From assembly GCA_963724065.1 (NCBI GenBank), contig CAVRTB010000004.1, positions 186,001 through 250,000 of the forward strand: a stretch of 64,000 nt of DNA, in the 5' to 3' direction. The position numbers and the translations under genes were made by a program. The notes below the pieces were generated by a model. That model was not told the DNA's origin. It was given only the letters and a program-made list of their open reading frames with translations, and made no database searches. Position 1 is the stretch's first letter, and every line of letters starts with the position of its first letter. Shown in pieces: positions 43,833 to 52,837 of the stretch. This DNA comes from DASRIA01 sp963724065. Lineage in GTDB: Bacteria; Actinomycetota; Thermoleophilia; Solirubrobacterales; JBBDJG01.

Positions 43833-44525
43833 CTACCGAGCCGGCCGGCCGCCGTTGCCGTCGCCACGGTAGGCGCCGAACAACTCGCAGACAGCGGGCT
43901 CGTCGCCCGGGTTCAGCACGGCGAGCACCTCGTCGCCGGCCTCGATCACGGTCTCGGCCTTCGGCACGAACCCGGTGCCGTTGCGCAGCACGGAGACGAC
44001 GAGACAGCCATCGGGCAGCTCGAGCTCCCCGATCTGCGCGCCCGCGGCGGGCGCGTTCTCGGCGACCTCGAGCTCGATGATCTCGAGCTGCTCCTGGCGA
44101 AGGTCGAGCAGGTGCACGAGCCCGTGATGAGGCACCTCGTGCTCGATCAGCCGCAAGATCAGGTCGGTCGCCGAGACGACCGGGCTGACCCCGAGCAGCT
44201 CGAAGTGCTCGAGGTTGCGCGGGTTGTTGACGCGCGCGATCGTGTGCTCGACCAGGTACTTCTCCTTCGCGACCTGGCAGATCAGCATGTTGTCCTCGTC
44301 GTCGCCGGTGACGGCCACGACCATGTCGGCGCGCACGATCCCGCCGCGCTCGAGGACCCACAGCTCCGAGGCGTCGCCGTGCTGCACGCTGTGCTCGAGC
44401 TCCTCCTCGACAACCAGGAAGCGGTTGCGGTCGGACTCGATGAGCGTCACCTCGTGCTGCTCGTCGATCAGCTCGCGAGCGAGGTTCCACCCCACCTTCC
44501 CGGCGCCGGCGATGATGATGTACAT
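43833..44525 (-). CDS. TrkA/KtrA-like RCK protein (RCK-N plus RCK-C)
   Basis: A 230-residue cytoplasmic protein. RCK-N (1-135) has the nucleotide loop IIAGAGKVGWNLA and the acidic ribose binder LIESDRNR. RCK-C (about 142-215) reads EVAENAPAAGAQIGELELPDG. Such proteins gate K+ channels and transporters. ATG overlaps the stop of the upstream RCK gene (TGATG). No TrkH/KtrB channel subunit is in this window; the flanking permeases are candidate partners. Confidence 0.9.
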   Translation of the reverse strand: MYIIIAGAGKVGWNLARELIDEQHEVTLIESDRNRFLVVEEELEHSVQHGDASELWVLERGGIVRADMVVAVTGDDEDNMLICQVAKEKYLVEHTIARVNNPRNLEHFELLGVSPVVSATDLILRLIEHEVPHHGLVHLLDLRQEQLEIIELEVAENAPAAGAQIGELELPDGCLVVSVLRNGTGFVPKAETVIEAGDEVLAVLNPGDEPAVCELFGAYRGDGNGGRPAR

Positions 44526-44974
44526 CAGGCAGCGCCCCCGGCGAGCGCGTCGGCCTCACCGATCACGGCCTCGCTCAGCATGTCGATCGCGACCTGGGTC
44601 GGGCAGACGGTGTGGAGGCCCTGCTGCTGGTACCAGTCCGCGCGGTAGGGGTCGAGTACGCGGACCACGACCTTCGGCACCTGGAAGCGCTTCTTGGCGA
44701 GCTGGGCCACGATGATGTTTGTGTTGTCGCCGTCGGTCGAGCACACGACTACGTCGGCGCGGTCGATCCCGGCCTCGTTGAGCGCCTCGACCTCGAGCGC
44801 GGTGCCGACCGTGAACCGCCCGCCCGCGTCTTCCCAGGTGCGGTCCATGTCGTGGTCGAGGAGCGCGTGGGCCTCCTGGTTCTCGTCGAGGACGCTGACC
44901 TCGTGGCCCTGGCGCAGCGTGCGCTTGGCGATCGCCGAGCCGACGCGGCCGCAGCCTACGATCAGCACGAACAC
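44525..44974 (-). CDS. RCK-N (TrkA-N) only protein
   Basis: A 149-residue protein comprising a single RCK-N domain: LIVGCGRVGSAIAK nucleotide loop, VSVLDENQEA and VVVCSTDGDNTNI. It lacks the RCK-C domain present in its neighbour and is translationally coupled to it, so a hetero-octameric ring with the longer protein is plausible. Confidence 0.88.
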   Translation of the reverse strand: MFVLIVGCGRVGSAIAKRTLRQGHEVSVLDENQEAHALLDHDMDRTWEDAGGRFTVGTALEVEALNEAGIDRADVVVCSTDGDNTNIIVAQLAKKRFQVPKVVVRVLDPYRADWYQQQGLHTVCPTQVAIDMLSEAVIGEADALAGGAA

Positions 44975-45022
44975 GATGACCTGCCTGGTCGGTGGGCGGG
45001 CGCCGTCATTGCTTTCCCCTGC

Positions 45023-47005
45023 TCATTCGGAACGAGTTTCGTCGCTCATTAAATCTAACTCTGCCGCTTGCGGGTCCACTGTCGATTCCACCTTGTCCGG
45101 CGGAGCGGTGACGAGCACCCGCGTCGGTGACTTCTCCAGAACATACGCGGTCACCTCGCCGAGCTCACGCTGACGGGCCCCGGCGATGCCCCCGAGCAGG
45201 CCTCCGCCCTTGATGCGCGACGGCGGCTCAGCGCCGATCACGATCGCCTCGGCCTCGCGGCGGCTGGCGGCTGCCACGATTGCCGCCCCGACGGTGCGGC
45301 CGTGCACAGCCTCGACGTCGACCCTCACGCCCTCGTACTCCTCCCCCACCTCCTTGGCGCGTTTGAGCGCGGCCTCGGCCAGCGCGACCTTCTCCTGGGG
45401 CAGCCGGGCGTCGAGCGGCAGCGACATCGGGATGACGTGCACGTAGACCGCGTCGATCACGGCCCCACCTGTGTCCGGATCGCTGGCGAGCTGGCCCGCG
45501 GTGCTCATGATGTCGTCATCGAGCTCCTCGCCGAACACCGGAACCAGGATGCGCGCGTACTTGACCTCAGGCTCCTTCGACATCCGCTCGGCCGGGACCT
45601 CGACCATCTTCGTGAGGGACAAGCCCTCCCGGCTGCGGTAGCCAACGTAAAGCAGAAGGCCGAAGGCCATCCAGATCGAGCCAAAGAGGCGCGCGTCGTC
45701 GTGGTACAGGAAGGTGCCGATCCACGCTGCGATGGACAGCAAGGCACCCACGACGGCCGGTAGCGGCAGCTCGCGCCCGCGCACGCGGAGGTTGAGCGGC
45801 ACCTTGTAGTTGCGCCGGCGATCCGGCTCCTTGAACCGAAGGACGCACACGGACATATGCGCGATCGCGAATGCGATCAACGCTCCGTAGGCAAACATCC
45901 CGGCCAGCAGCTCGATGTCGAGCGGGAGCACGAGCAGGGCAGCCAGCACCGTGAAGATCAGGAGGACGATCCACGGCGTCCCGTAGGTCGGGTGCAGCCG
46001 CGCGATCCCGCGCGGGATCTGGCGGTGGGTAGCGAGCGTGTAGGCCGTGCGTGCGATCCCGACCATGCCGGCGTTCGCCGCCTGGCTCAGGACCAGCATC
46101 GCGACGAGCGCGACGACGTACGCCATCAGCTCACCCGCCACCCCTCCGGTGAGCGCCTCGACCACGCCGAGCACCGGCGCCTCGATGAACTCGCCGCCGA
46201 GCGCCGTCCCGTAATCCCCGGTCTGGCTGTCGACCGACATCGGGATGCCGGCCTCCACCGGCAGGGCCATCAGCGCGACGACCGACATCCCCACGAACAC
46301 GAACAGCACCACGGCTGCCCCCGCGCCGACGGTCCGCCGCAGCGCTTCCTTGCCCACGCGCACCTCGGGAGCGAGGTTTGCCGCCGCCTCGATGCCCGTG
46401 TAGGCGATCACCGCGACGGTCATGCCGAAGATCAGGTCGGACCATGCAGGGACCGTCCCGAGCCGCACGTTGTCGGTGACCGCGGCGGGGTCGAACGCCG
46501 TCGCGAGGCCCAACGCGATGATCGTCAGCACGAGCACCATGTCGACGATCGAGAGAGCGATCGTGCGGCGTCCGCGCGGTGCCTTACCGAGGTAGTTGTA
46601 GCGCGCCACGATCCCCAGCACGAGCAACGCGATCGCGAGATCGAACCCATCGTGGCCGAGCACATCCCAGAACGCCATTAGGTAGTGCCCGATCGAGAGG
46701 GTGCTGATCGCGATCAGGATCAGGAAGTCGAGCAGGATCGCCCAACCGGCGATGAAGCTGATGAGTTCGTTGAAGGCGTAGCGGGCCATCACCGCCGAGC
46801 CGCCACGCTCCGGGTGCATCGTCATCCCCTCGAAGTAGGTGAGCGTCGTGACGATGAACATCAATCCCGCGACGAGGAAGACCAGCGGCGTCAAACCCAG
46901 CGCAAACGCGGCGACCACGCCGAGCGCGAAGTAGATCGAGGACCCGACCGTGCTGTATGCGGTCGCGAACAACCGGGGGGTGCCGACACCGCGCTCGATC
47001 GTCAC
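45023..47005 (-). CDS. APC-superfamily permease with C-terminal UspA-like domain
   Basis: A 660-residue transporter: about twelve helices (15-480), opening STVGSSIYFALGVVAAFALG, then a linker and a UspA-like domain (about 510-635; YARILVPVFGEELDD, ending SPTRVLVTA). Helix I has the unwound GSS motif of APC carriers. Fusion with a cytosolic domain recalls KimA-type K+ importers as well as amino acid permeases. GTG 47005 has AGGGAAG five bases upstream; ATG 47065 would add 20 residues but its purine tract touches the start codon. Confidence 0.85.
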   Translation of the reverse strand: MTIERGVGTPRLFATAYSTVGSSIYFALGVVAAFALGLTPLVFLVAGLMFIVTTLTYFEGMTMHPERGGSAVMARYAFNELISFIAGWAILLDFLILIAISTLSIGHYLMAFWDVLGHDGFDLAIALLVLGIVARYNYLGKAPRGRRTIALSIVDMVLVLTIIALGLATAFDPAAVTDNVRLGTVPAWSDLIFGMTVAVIAYTGIEAAANLAPEVRVGKEALRRTVGAGAAVVLFVFVGMSVVALMALPVEAGIPMSVDSQTGDYGTALGGEFIEAPVLGVVEALTGGVAGELMAYVVALVAMLVLSQAANAGMVGIARTAYTLATHRQIPRGIARLHPTYGTPWIVLLIFTVLAALLVLPLDIELLAGMFAYGALIAFAIAHMSVCVLRFKEPDRRRNYKVPLNLRVRGRELPLPAVVGALLSIAAWIGTFLYHDDARLFGSIWMAFGLLLYVGYRSREGLSLTKMVEVPAERMSKEPEVKYARILVPVFGEELDDDIMSTAGQLASDPDTGGAVIDAVYVHVIPMSLPLDARLPQEKVALAEAALKRAKEVGEEYEGVRVDVEAVHGRTVGAAIVAAASRREAEAIVIGAEPPSRIKGGGLLGGIAGARQRELGEVTAYVLEKSPTRVLVTAPPDKVESTVDPQAAELDLMSDETRSE

Positions 47006-47112
47006 GAACGCTTCCCTGCGGTGCCGCGGCGCAGAATCGGCCCCTCGCGACGAAGGACGGTTCATTCCTCCGCGATTAAAGCACCAGCGGTCGCCGTCGC
47101 AGTGGGTCGCGC

Positions 47113-49065
47113 CTAGGCCGGCGGCCGAGCCGCCGGCTGCTTGCGCTCCCGCAATGGACGCGCGGGGACTGAGTCGATGATCACGCGGCAGGGTCGCTTC
47201 CCGAGAACGACCTCCTGAGTCTTGCTCAGGACCTTTCCGGACGGCCGGCGCGGCGGCATCGGCATCACGATCGCCTGCGAGCGCGCCTCGACGGCCTCGC
47301 GCACGATCCGGTGGCCGGCCTCGTCGGGCCGCACCTTGACGACACGCCCACGCACGCGCTGCCCGCGCCCTGCCCATTGGCGCGCCGCCTCGATCACGGC
47401 CTGGGCGGTCGCCTCGGCTTCCGGAAGGCTGGCGTCGATCGCGAGGTGCTGGGGGACGGTCACGGTCGTGAGGACCAGCACGTGCCCACGCCTGTGCGAA
47501 CCGAGCTTCAATGCGGTCGCCATCGCATCCGCGGAGTAGGTCCCTTCCTCGAAGGCGACGAGTACGCCGGCGTACTCGACAGGCTGCACGCCGGCGAGCG
47601 GAGGCAATGCAACCTTGGTCGTCTCCGTGAGCGACAGTCCCGAGTGCCTCCGATACAGGACGTACGTCACCATGCCGACGGCAAGCCAGGCCCCTCCCGC
47701 GGCGAGAGCGCTCGGGTAAAGGACCATCACCGCGATCCAGGCCGACAGCGTGCCGAGGCCGCCGAAGATCGCGAACAGGGGAATTTCAACCCCGGCGATT
47801 CGGACGTTTCCGGGCGCGCGGTACCACTCACCCTGATCCTCGGCGACGCGTACGTCACCGGGAACCTCGCGCATCTGGTTCCTCGCCACCCGCCATCGCA
47901 GCATCACGAGCGCTGAATGCCCGACCGTGAACGACAGCATCGCCCCGAACGCGTACATCGTCCCGAGGAACTCCGCCTGGCCCGGGATCATGACGAGGCA
48001 GGCGATGAAGCCGAACACGAAGATGGCGGTCGTCGGAGTCCGCGAGCGGGGGCTGATTCGGCGCAACCGGTCCGGCACCTGGCGGTACTGCCCCATGGAG
48101 TACGTCAGCCGGCTGACGCCGATCACCCCGGCGTTGGTGGCGATCAGCAGGATGATCGCCGCGATCAGGGCGACATATACCTCCATGAAGCCGGCGAATA
48201 CGCCGAGATCCATGTTCTTCACGATCCCGAGGATCGGATTGTCCGCGTACGTGGTGGCGAGCTGCGTCGTGGATTCCGCACCCGCGTCGCTCACGGGCAT
48301 CGCCGACAGTGCGACCGCCGGAATGCCGGCCGAGATGACCAGCACGGCGACGACCACGTATTTCATCGCCTTGGGAACGAGTTGCCGGGGGGTTCTCGCC
48401 TCCTCGGCGAGGTTCGAGATCGTCTCGATGCCCGTGTAGGAGATCATCGCGAGCGCGATGCCGAGCGCGAAGTCGCTCCACTCTGGCACCTCTCCCCAGC
48501 TCACGTTGTCGATCAGCGTCCCGAAGTTGAGCACCAGGAAGAACCCCAGCAGCATGATCAGGACCTGAGTCGCGAAGTCGAAGACCGCGAGGAAGAAGTT
48601 CAATTTGGCGGACTCGCGCACGCCTACGAGGTTCACCATCGCCAACAAGAAGACGATTACGATGCCGGCGAGCACCTGCCCAGGGCTCTCTCCGAGCGGC
48701 TCCCAGAAGATTGAGAGGTAGCTTGGCACGAAGAACGCGGAGATCGCGATCGTGATCACGTAGTTGAGCATCTGCCCCCACGCCGCGAAGAAGCTCACGA
48801 ACTCGTTGAACGCGCGCCGCGCAAAGCTCGACGATCCGCCCGCCTCCGGGAAATTGACGGTCGCCTCGGTGTACGTCATCGCGGTCATCACGAAGATGGC
48901 GCCGGCGATCAGATAGGCGAGCGGCGTGAGCCCGAGCGCGAACACCGCCACCACGCCGAGCGCGTAGTAGATCGACGACCCGACGTTGCCGTAAGCGGTC
49001 GAGAACAACGCCCCTACCCCGAGCACCCGCTCGAGCCCAAGTCCCTTGGGTCTGAATCTAGCCAT
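47113..49065 (-). CDS. APC-superfamily permease with C-terminal UspA-like domain (paralogue)
   Basis: A 650-residue paralogue of the neighbouring permease. It has AYGNVGSSIYYALGVVAVFALG at helix I, about twelve helices (to about 480), and a UspA-like domain (about 520-635; EYAGVLVAFEEGTYSAD, ending KRPCRVIID). The C-terminal tail is Arg/Pro rich. Substrate not certain: amino acid or K+. The two paralogues in tandem suggest duplication followed by divergence, or two subunits with different affinity. Confidence 0.86.
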   Translation of the reverse strand: MARFRPKGLGLERVLGVGALFSTAYGNVGSSIYYALGVVAVFALGLTPLAYLIAGAIFVMTAMTYTEATVNFPEAGGSSSFARRAFNEFVSFFAAWGQMLNYVITIAISAFFVPSYLSIFWEPLGESPGQVLAGIVIVFLLAMVNLVGVRESAKLNFFLAVFDFATQVLIMLLGFFLVLNFGTLIDNVSWGEVPEWSDFALGIALAMISYTGIETISNLAEEARTPRQLVPKAMKYVVVAVLVISAGIPAVALSAMPVSDAGAESTTQLATTYADNPILGIVKNMDLGVFAGFMEVYVALIAAIILLIATNAGVIGVSRLTYSMGQYRQVPDRLRRISPRSRTPTTAIFVFGFIACLVMIPGQAEFLGTMYAFGAMLSFTVGHSALVMLRWRVARNQMREVPGDVRVAEDQGEWYRAPGNVRIAGVEIPLFAIFGGLGTLSAWIAVMVLYPSALAAGGAWLAVGMVTYVLYRRHSGLSLTETTKVALPPLAGVQPVEYAGVLVAFEEGTYSADAMATALKLGSHRRGHVLVLTTVTVPQHLAIDASLPEAEATAQAVIEAARQWAGRGQRVRGRVVKVRPDEAGHRIVREAVEARSQAIVMPMPPRRPSGKVLSKTQEVVLGKRPCRVIIDSVPARPLRERKQPAARPPA

Positions 49066-49096
49066 CTACGAAGAGTCTGTCGAGCTGCGAATCCGG

Positions 49097-50083
49097 CTAC
49101 AGACCGTAGCGCCCGAGGAAGCGTCCAAGCCGCTTCCTGAAGGTCTTCGCCGTCGCCTCGAGCGGGAGCCCGTGCCCGGCGTTCTTCAGGATCAGCGAAC
49201 GGCCCTTGGCAAAGCGCTCGGCCTGGGCCTCGCATCCGAAAGGCGCGTAGAGAACGTCGTTGCGGCCGCAGGCGACGAGTACCGGGACCTTTACCCTGCC
49301 GGCGTTGGCGGCCTGTTTCTGGATCGTGTCGATCAAGGAGTAGTTGTCACCGCAGGGGTCGGCGTAATGGAGTGTGATCGCCCGGTCCTGCACCGACCGC
49401 GGCGCGCTGTGGAACATCGTGCTGCGAAAGCCGGCGTCGCTGCGGCCGAACAAGCCGTAGTTGGCGAACCCGGGAAGCGGGTCGCCTCCCTTGTCGCAGG
49501 CGATCCGCTGGAAGCCGAACTCGTCGTTCGCGCGCGGCAGGTTCGAGTACGAGAAGCCGACGATCACGAGCGCCCGGAGATCGCGGTAGGTGTAGGCCTC
49601 GGTGATCGAGATCTGGCCGGCCGCGGAATGCCCCACGACCCCGACGCGCTTGAACTTGCGCGCCTGACCGGCTCCAACGGTGTAGGAGCCCGCCTTCACG
49701 TGGGCCACGATCTGATGCGCGATGTCCGCGTGCGCTCCGATGCAGAGGGCGCTGCCGTCCGCGGGATGGTCGCTTTCACCGTAACCGAGCCTGTCGATCG
49801 TGACGGACGCGTGCCCGGAGCGCGCCATCGACCGCGCATGGCTGTAGCGCTTCACGGGGAAGTTCCACAGCCACTCCCCCAGCCCGAGCCCGTGCAAATA
49901 AAGCGTGACGCCCGCCTGCTTGCCCTTACTCGGCCCGGTGAGATGGCCGCGCACCGTGTAGGTCCCGCCGTCCGGCGTGCACTTCGGCGAGGCCGTCGTG
50001 TCCGTGTTCCTCACCTGGAACGAGACCGGCGTGGACGTGACCTTCACCGCACGAGCCTGCGCCGTCCCGCCCAGCGCGCCCAC
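49097..50083 (-). CDS. Exported alpha/beta hydrolase
   Basis: A hydrolase of 328 residues from the first ordinary start (GTG 50083). The lid-less core shows LYLHGLGLGEWLW (oxyanion), the nucleophile elbow GVVGHSAAGQ, the acid in VACGRNDVLY and the histidine in NAGHGLPLE. Six or more cysteines suit an exported enzyme. A full signal peptide (RRRP then a hydrophobic run ending TAQA) extends upstream in frame, but it begins at ACG 50131, which has AGGGA six bases upstream. Either ACG is used or the start codon is mutated. Confidence 0.82.
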   Translation of the reverse strand: MGALGGTAQARAVKVTSTPVSFQVRNTDTTASPKCTPDGGTYTVRGHLTGPSKGKQAGVTLYLHGLGLGEWLWNFPVKRYSHARSMARSGHASVTIDRLGYGESDHPADGSALCIGAHADIAHQIVAHVKAGSYTVGAGQARKFKRVGVVGHSAAGQISITEAYTYRDLRALVIVGFSYSNLPRANDEFGFQRIACDKGGDPLPGFANYGLFGRSDAGFRSTMFHSAPRSVQDRAITLHYADPCGDNYSLIDTIQKQAANAGRVKVPVLVACGRNDVLYAPFGCEAQAERFAKGRSLILKNAGHGLPLEATAKTFRKRLGRFLGRYGL

Positions 50084-50140
50084 GAACAGCGCCGCGGCGA
50101 TTGCTGCTGCGCTTACGGGGCGCCTGCGCGTTGGAGGTCC

Positions 50141-52198
50141 CTAGATGATGAAGGGCACGATCAGGAGCGCGACGATGTTCGCGACCTTGATCATCGGGTT
50201 GATCGCGGGGCCGGCGGTGTCCTTGTAGGGGTCGCCGACCGTGTCCCCGGTGACCGCGGCGGCATGGGCCTCGGAGCCCTTTCCGCCGAAGGCTCCGTCC
50301 TCGATCAGCTTCTTTGCGTTGTCCCACGCGCCGCCGCCGGAGGTCATCGAGACCGCGACGAACAGGCCGGTGATGATCACGCCGATCAGCAGTCCGCCGA
50401 GCGCCTGATAGGACAGCACGCCCACCACCACCGTCCCGACGATCGGGATCAGCGCCGGGATGATCATCTCGCGCTGTGCGCGGGCCGTCACGATCGCCAC
50501 GCACGTCGCGTAGTCCGGCTTCTCGGTGCCGTCCATGATCCCCGGCTTCTCGCGGAACTGACGCCGTACCTCCTCGACCACCTGGCCGCCGGCGCGGCCG
50601 ACCGCCTCGATCGCAAAAGCGACGAACAGGTACACCATCATGCCGCCGAGCAGGAGGCCGATCAGCACCTCGGGTGTGGCTAGGTCGAACGATTTGACCG
50701 CCTTGTCGCCCGCCTCCTCGATCAGCTCCTCGCGCCAGCTCACGAACAGGACGAGTGCGGCGAGCGCGGCCGAGCCGATCGCGTAGCCCTTCGTGACGGC
50801 CTTGGTGGTGTTACCGACCGCGTCGAGCGGGTCGGTCACGGCGCGCACGTCCTCGGGCAGGTTCGCCATCTCGGCGATGCCGCCCGCGTTGTCCGTGATC
50901 GGGCCGAAGGCGTCGAGCGCAACGATCAGGCCCGTCATCGAGAGCTGCGCCATCACGGCGACCCCGATGCCGTAGATACCGCCCAGCTCGTTCGCGCCGA
51001 AGATGCCGAGCGCGATCAGCAGGGCGGGCAGCGCCGTGGACTGGAGGCCCTGGGCGAGGCCCTGGATGATGTTCGTCGCGTGCCCGGTGACCGATGCCTG
51101 GGCAATCGTCTTCACCGGCCGGAAGCGCGTCGAGGTGTAGAAGTCGGTGATCACGAAGATCAAGCCGGTGATGCCCAGGCCGATCAGCGTGCAGAACCAC
51201 AGCTCCGTAGTCGAGGGAGCCGCGACGTTGACGTCCTTCGTCGTGAGGTTGTCCATCAGCCAGTCGGTGACCGGCAGGAAGGCGATCGCCGCGATCACGG
51301 CACTCACGAAGACGCCTTGGTAGAGCGCGCGCTCGACGTTCCCCGAGCTGGTGCGCGCCGCAAATGCGCCGACCACCGAAGCGAGGATCGAGACGCCTCC
51401 GAGCACGAGCGGGAAGATCGCGACCTCGCGCTGCTCGTTGAAGGTGAGGACGCCGAGGAGCATCACGGCGACGGCCGTCACCGCGTACGTCTCGAACAGG
51501 TCGGCCGCCATGCCGGCGCAGTCCCCGACGTTGTCGCCCACGTTGTCCGCGATCACCGCGGGGTTGCGCGGGTCGTCCTCGGGGATGCCGGCCTCGACCT
51601 TCCCCACGAGGTCGGCGCCGACATCGGCCGCCTTCGTGAAGATGCCGCCGCCGAGGCGAGCGAAGACCGAGATCAAGCTGCCGCCGAAGCCGAGCCCGAT
51701 CAGCGCGTCCACGGCCTCCTTGTCGGTCTTGTCCGCGACGATCAGGATGCCGTAGAACCCGGCCACGCCGAGCAGCGCGAGGCCCACCACGAGCATGCCC
51801 GTGACCGAGCCGCCCTTGAAGGCCACGTCAAACGCCTTCGAGACGCCGCTGCGCGCCGCCTCCGCCACGCGTGTGTTCGCGCGCACCGAAACGTTCATCC
51901 CGATGTAGCCCGCGGCCGCCGAGAACGTGCCGCCGATGATGAACCCGATCGCGGTCTCGATGTCGAGCAGGATCGCCAGCGCGATCGCGATCACGATCGC
52001 GACCACGGCGATGATCGAGTACTGGCGGTTCAGGTAGGCCTTCGCGCCCTCCTGCACCGCCCGCGAGATTTCCTGCATCTGCTCGTTGCCCGGAGACTGT
52101 CGCAGTAGCCAGCGGGTCGTGAGGGCGCCGTAAACGACGGCCACGCCGGCGCAGCCCAGCGCCAGAATCACACCCCAGTCGGTCAAGAATTCGGTCAC
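50141..52198 (-). CDS. hppA: Membrane proton-translocating pyrophosphatase, K+-independent type
   Basis: A 685-residue membrane pump with about 16 helices that couples PPi hydrolysis to proton export. The PPi site reads DVGADLVGKVEAG and IADNVGDNVGDCAGMAADL, with the second half in DNAGGIAEM. The position that sets potassium dependence reads GNTTKAVTKG, with Lys and Thr as in K+-independent pumps. GTG 52198 has GGAGGG nine bases upstream. A last residue run LLIVPFII ends the protein. Na+ pumping is not expected for this subtype, though ion specificity was not tested here. Confidence 0.95.
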   Translation of the reverse strand: MTEFLTDWGVILALGCAGVAVVYGALTTRWLLRQSPGNEQMQEISRAVQEGAKAYLNRQYSIIAVVAIVIAIALAILLDIETAIGFIIGGTFSAAAGYIGMNVSVRANTRVAEAARSGVSKAFDVAFKGGSVTGMLVVGLALLGVAGFYGILIVADKTDKEAVDALIGLGFGGSLISVFARLGGGIFTKAADVGADLVGKVEAGIPEDDPRNPAVIADNVGDNVGDCAGMAADLFETYAVTAVAVMLLGVLTFNEQREVAIFPLVLGGVSILASVVGAFAARTSSGNVERALYQGVFVSAVIAAIAFLPVTDWLMDNLTTKDVNVAAPSTTELWFCTLIGLGITGLIFVITDFYTSTRFRPVKTIAQASVTGHATNIIQGLAQGLQSTALPALLIALGIFGANELGGIYGIGVAVMAQLSMTGLIVALDAFGPITDNAGGIAEMANLPEDVRAVTDPLDAVGNTTKAVTKGYAIGSAALAALVLFVSWREELIEEAGDKAVKSFDLATPEVLIGLLLGGMMVYLFVAFAIEAVGRAGGQVVEEVRRQFREKPGIMDGTEKPDYATCVAIVTARAQREMIIPALIPIVGTVVVGVLSYQALGGLLIGVIITGLFVAVSMTSGGGAWDNAKKLIEDGAFGGKGSEAHAAAVTGDTVGDPYKDTAGPAINPMIKVANIVALLIVPFII

Positions 52199-52328
52199 GT
52201 GTGGAAGCCCTCCAGGTCTCGGATCATGCGCCCGCAGCACACCGGCCCGCGGGGGACGCGGCGGCCGGACTGCGGCTCAAAAGCGGGCGGAGTGTATCGG
52301 TCACCGCCGGATGACCGGCTTTCGGGCG

Positions 52329-52837
52329 CTATCTGTCGCTGCCCGGCGGCACCCAGAGCCCGCCTGGCTCACCGGGACCGGGGGCGCCGGGCGGCGGGCG
52401 CTTCGCCGGAGCGGGGCGCTCGCCGGTGCCGCTCTGAACGGGCTCCGCCGGTCCCTCCCCCGGGGGTTCGTGCTGCGACTCGCGTGCCACCTGCGCAAAG
52501 GCCATCTGGAGCTGCGACAGAGCATCGCGGATCGGCCGCACCTGCTCCGCGTGCTGCTCCTCGAGCAACGGCAGCAGAGCGCGCACGCCCTCGATCGCGA
52601 TCCGTGCCTGCTCGAGGTCGCGCATGTCCTCCGTGTCGGGGGTCAGCCCGAGCCGCTGGCCGCCGAGGTTGACCAGGCTGACGACCGTCTGGAGGAGCAC
52701 GTCGTGGACCGAGATGCGACGCAGCTCCTCCTCGAGGCGCGCGCGCATCTCCTCCTCGGACATCTGCTCTTGCCCGTGTTGGTGGTCGTGCTCGTGATCG
52801 TGCTCGTGTCGTGCTCGTGATCGTGCTCGTGGGTCAT
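52329..52837 (-). CDS. DUF1844 protein with frameshifted His-rich leader
   Basis: From ATG 52763 the frame gives a 144-residue DUF1844 protein (RISVHDVLLQTVVSLVNLGGQRLGL, then DLEQARIAIEGVRALLPLLE; Pro-rich tail). A stronger start, ATG 52837, has a good GAGGGGAG ribosome site and overlaps the upstream stop (ATGA). It opens a His/Glu/Asp tract (MTHEHDHEHD) that leaves frame one base short near 52809, then resumes as HEHDHEHDHQHG in the DUF1844 frame. One missing C in the CACGAG repeat explains this. Slippage or a read error are both possible. Confidence 0.75.

Noticed and set aside
52643..52837. A separate small His-rich protein beginning MTHEHDHEHD
   Set aside because: After the repeat the frame gives nonsense while the next frame continues the repeat into DUF1844. 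One frameshifted gene is simpler.
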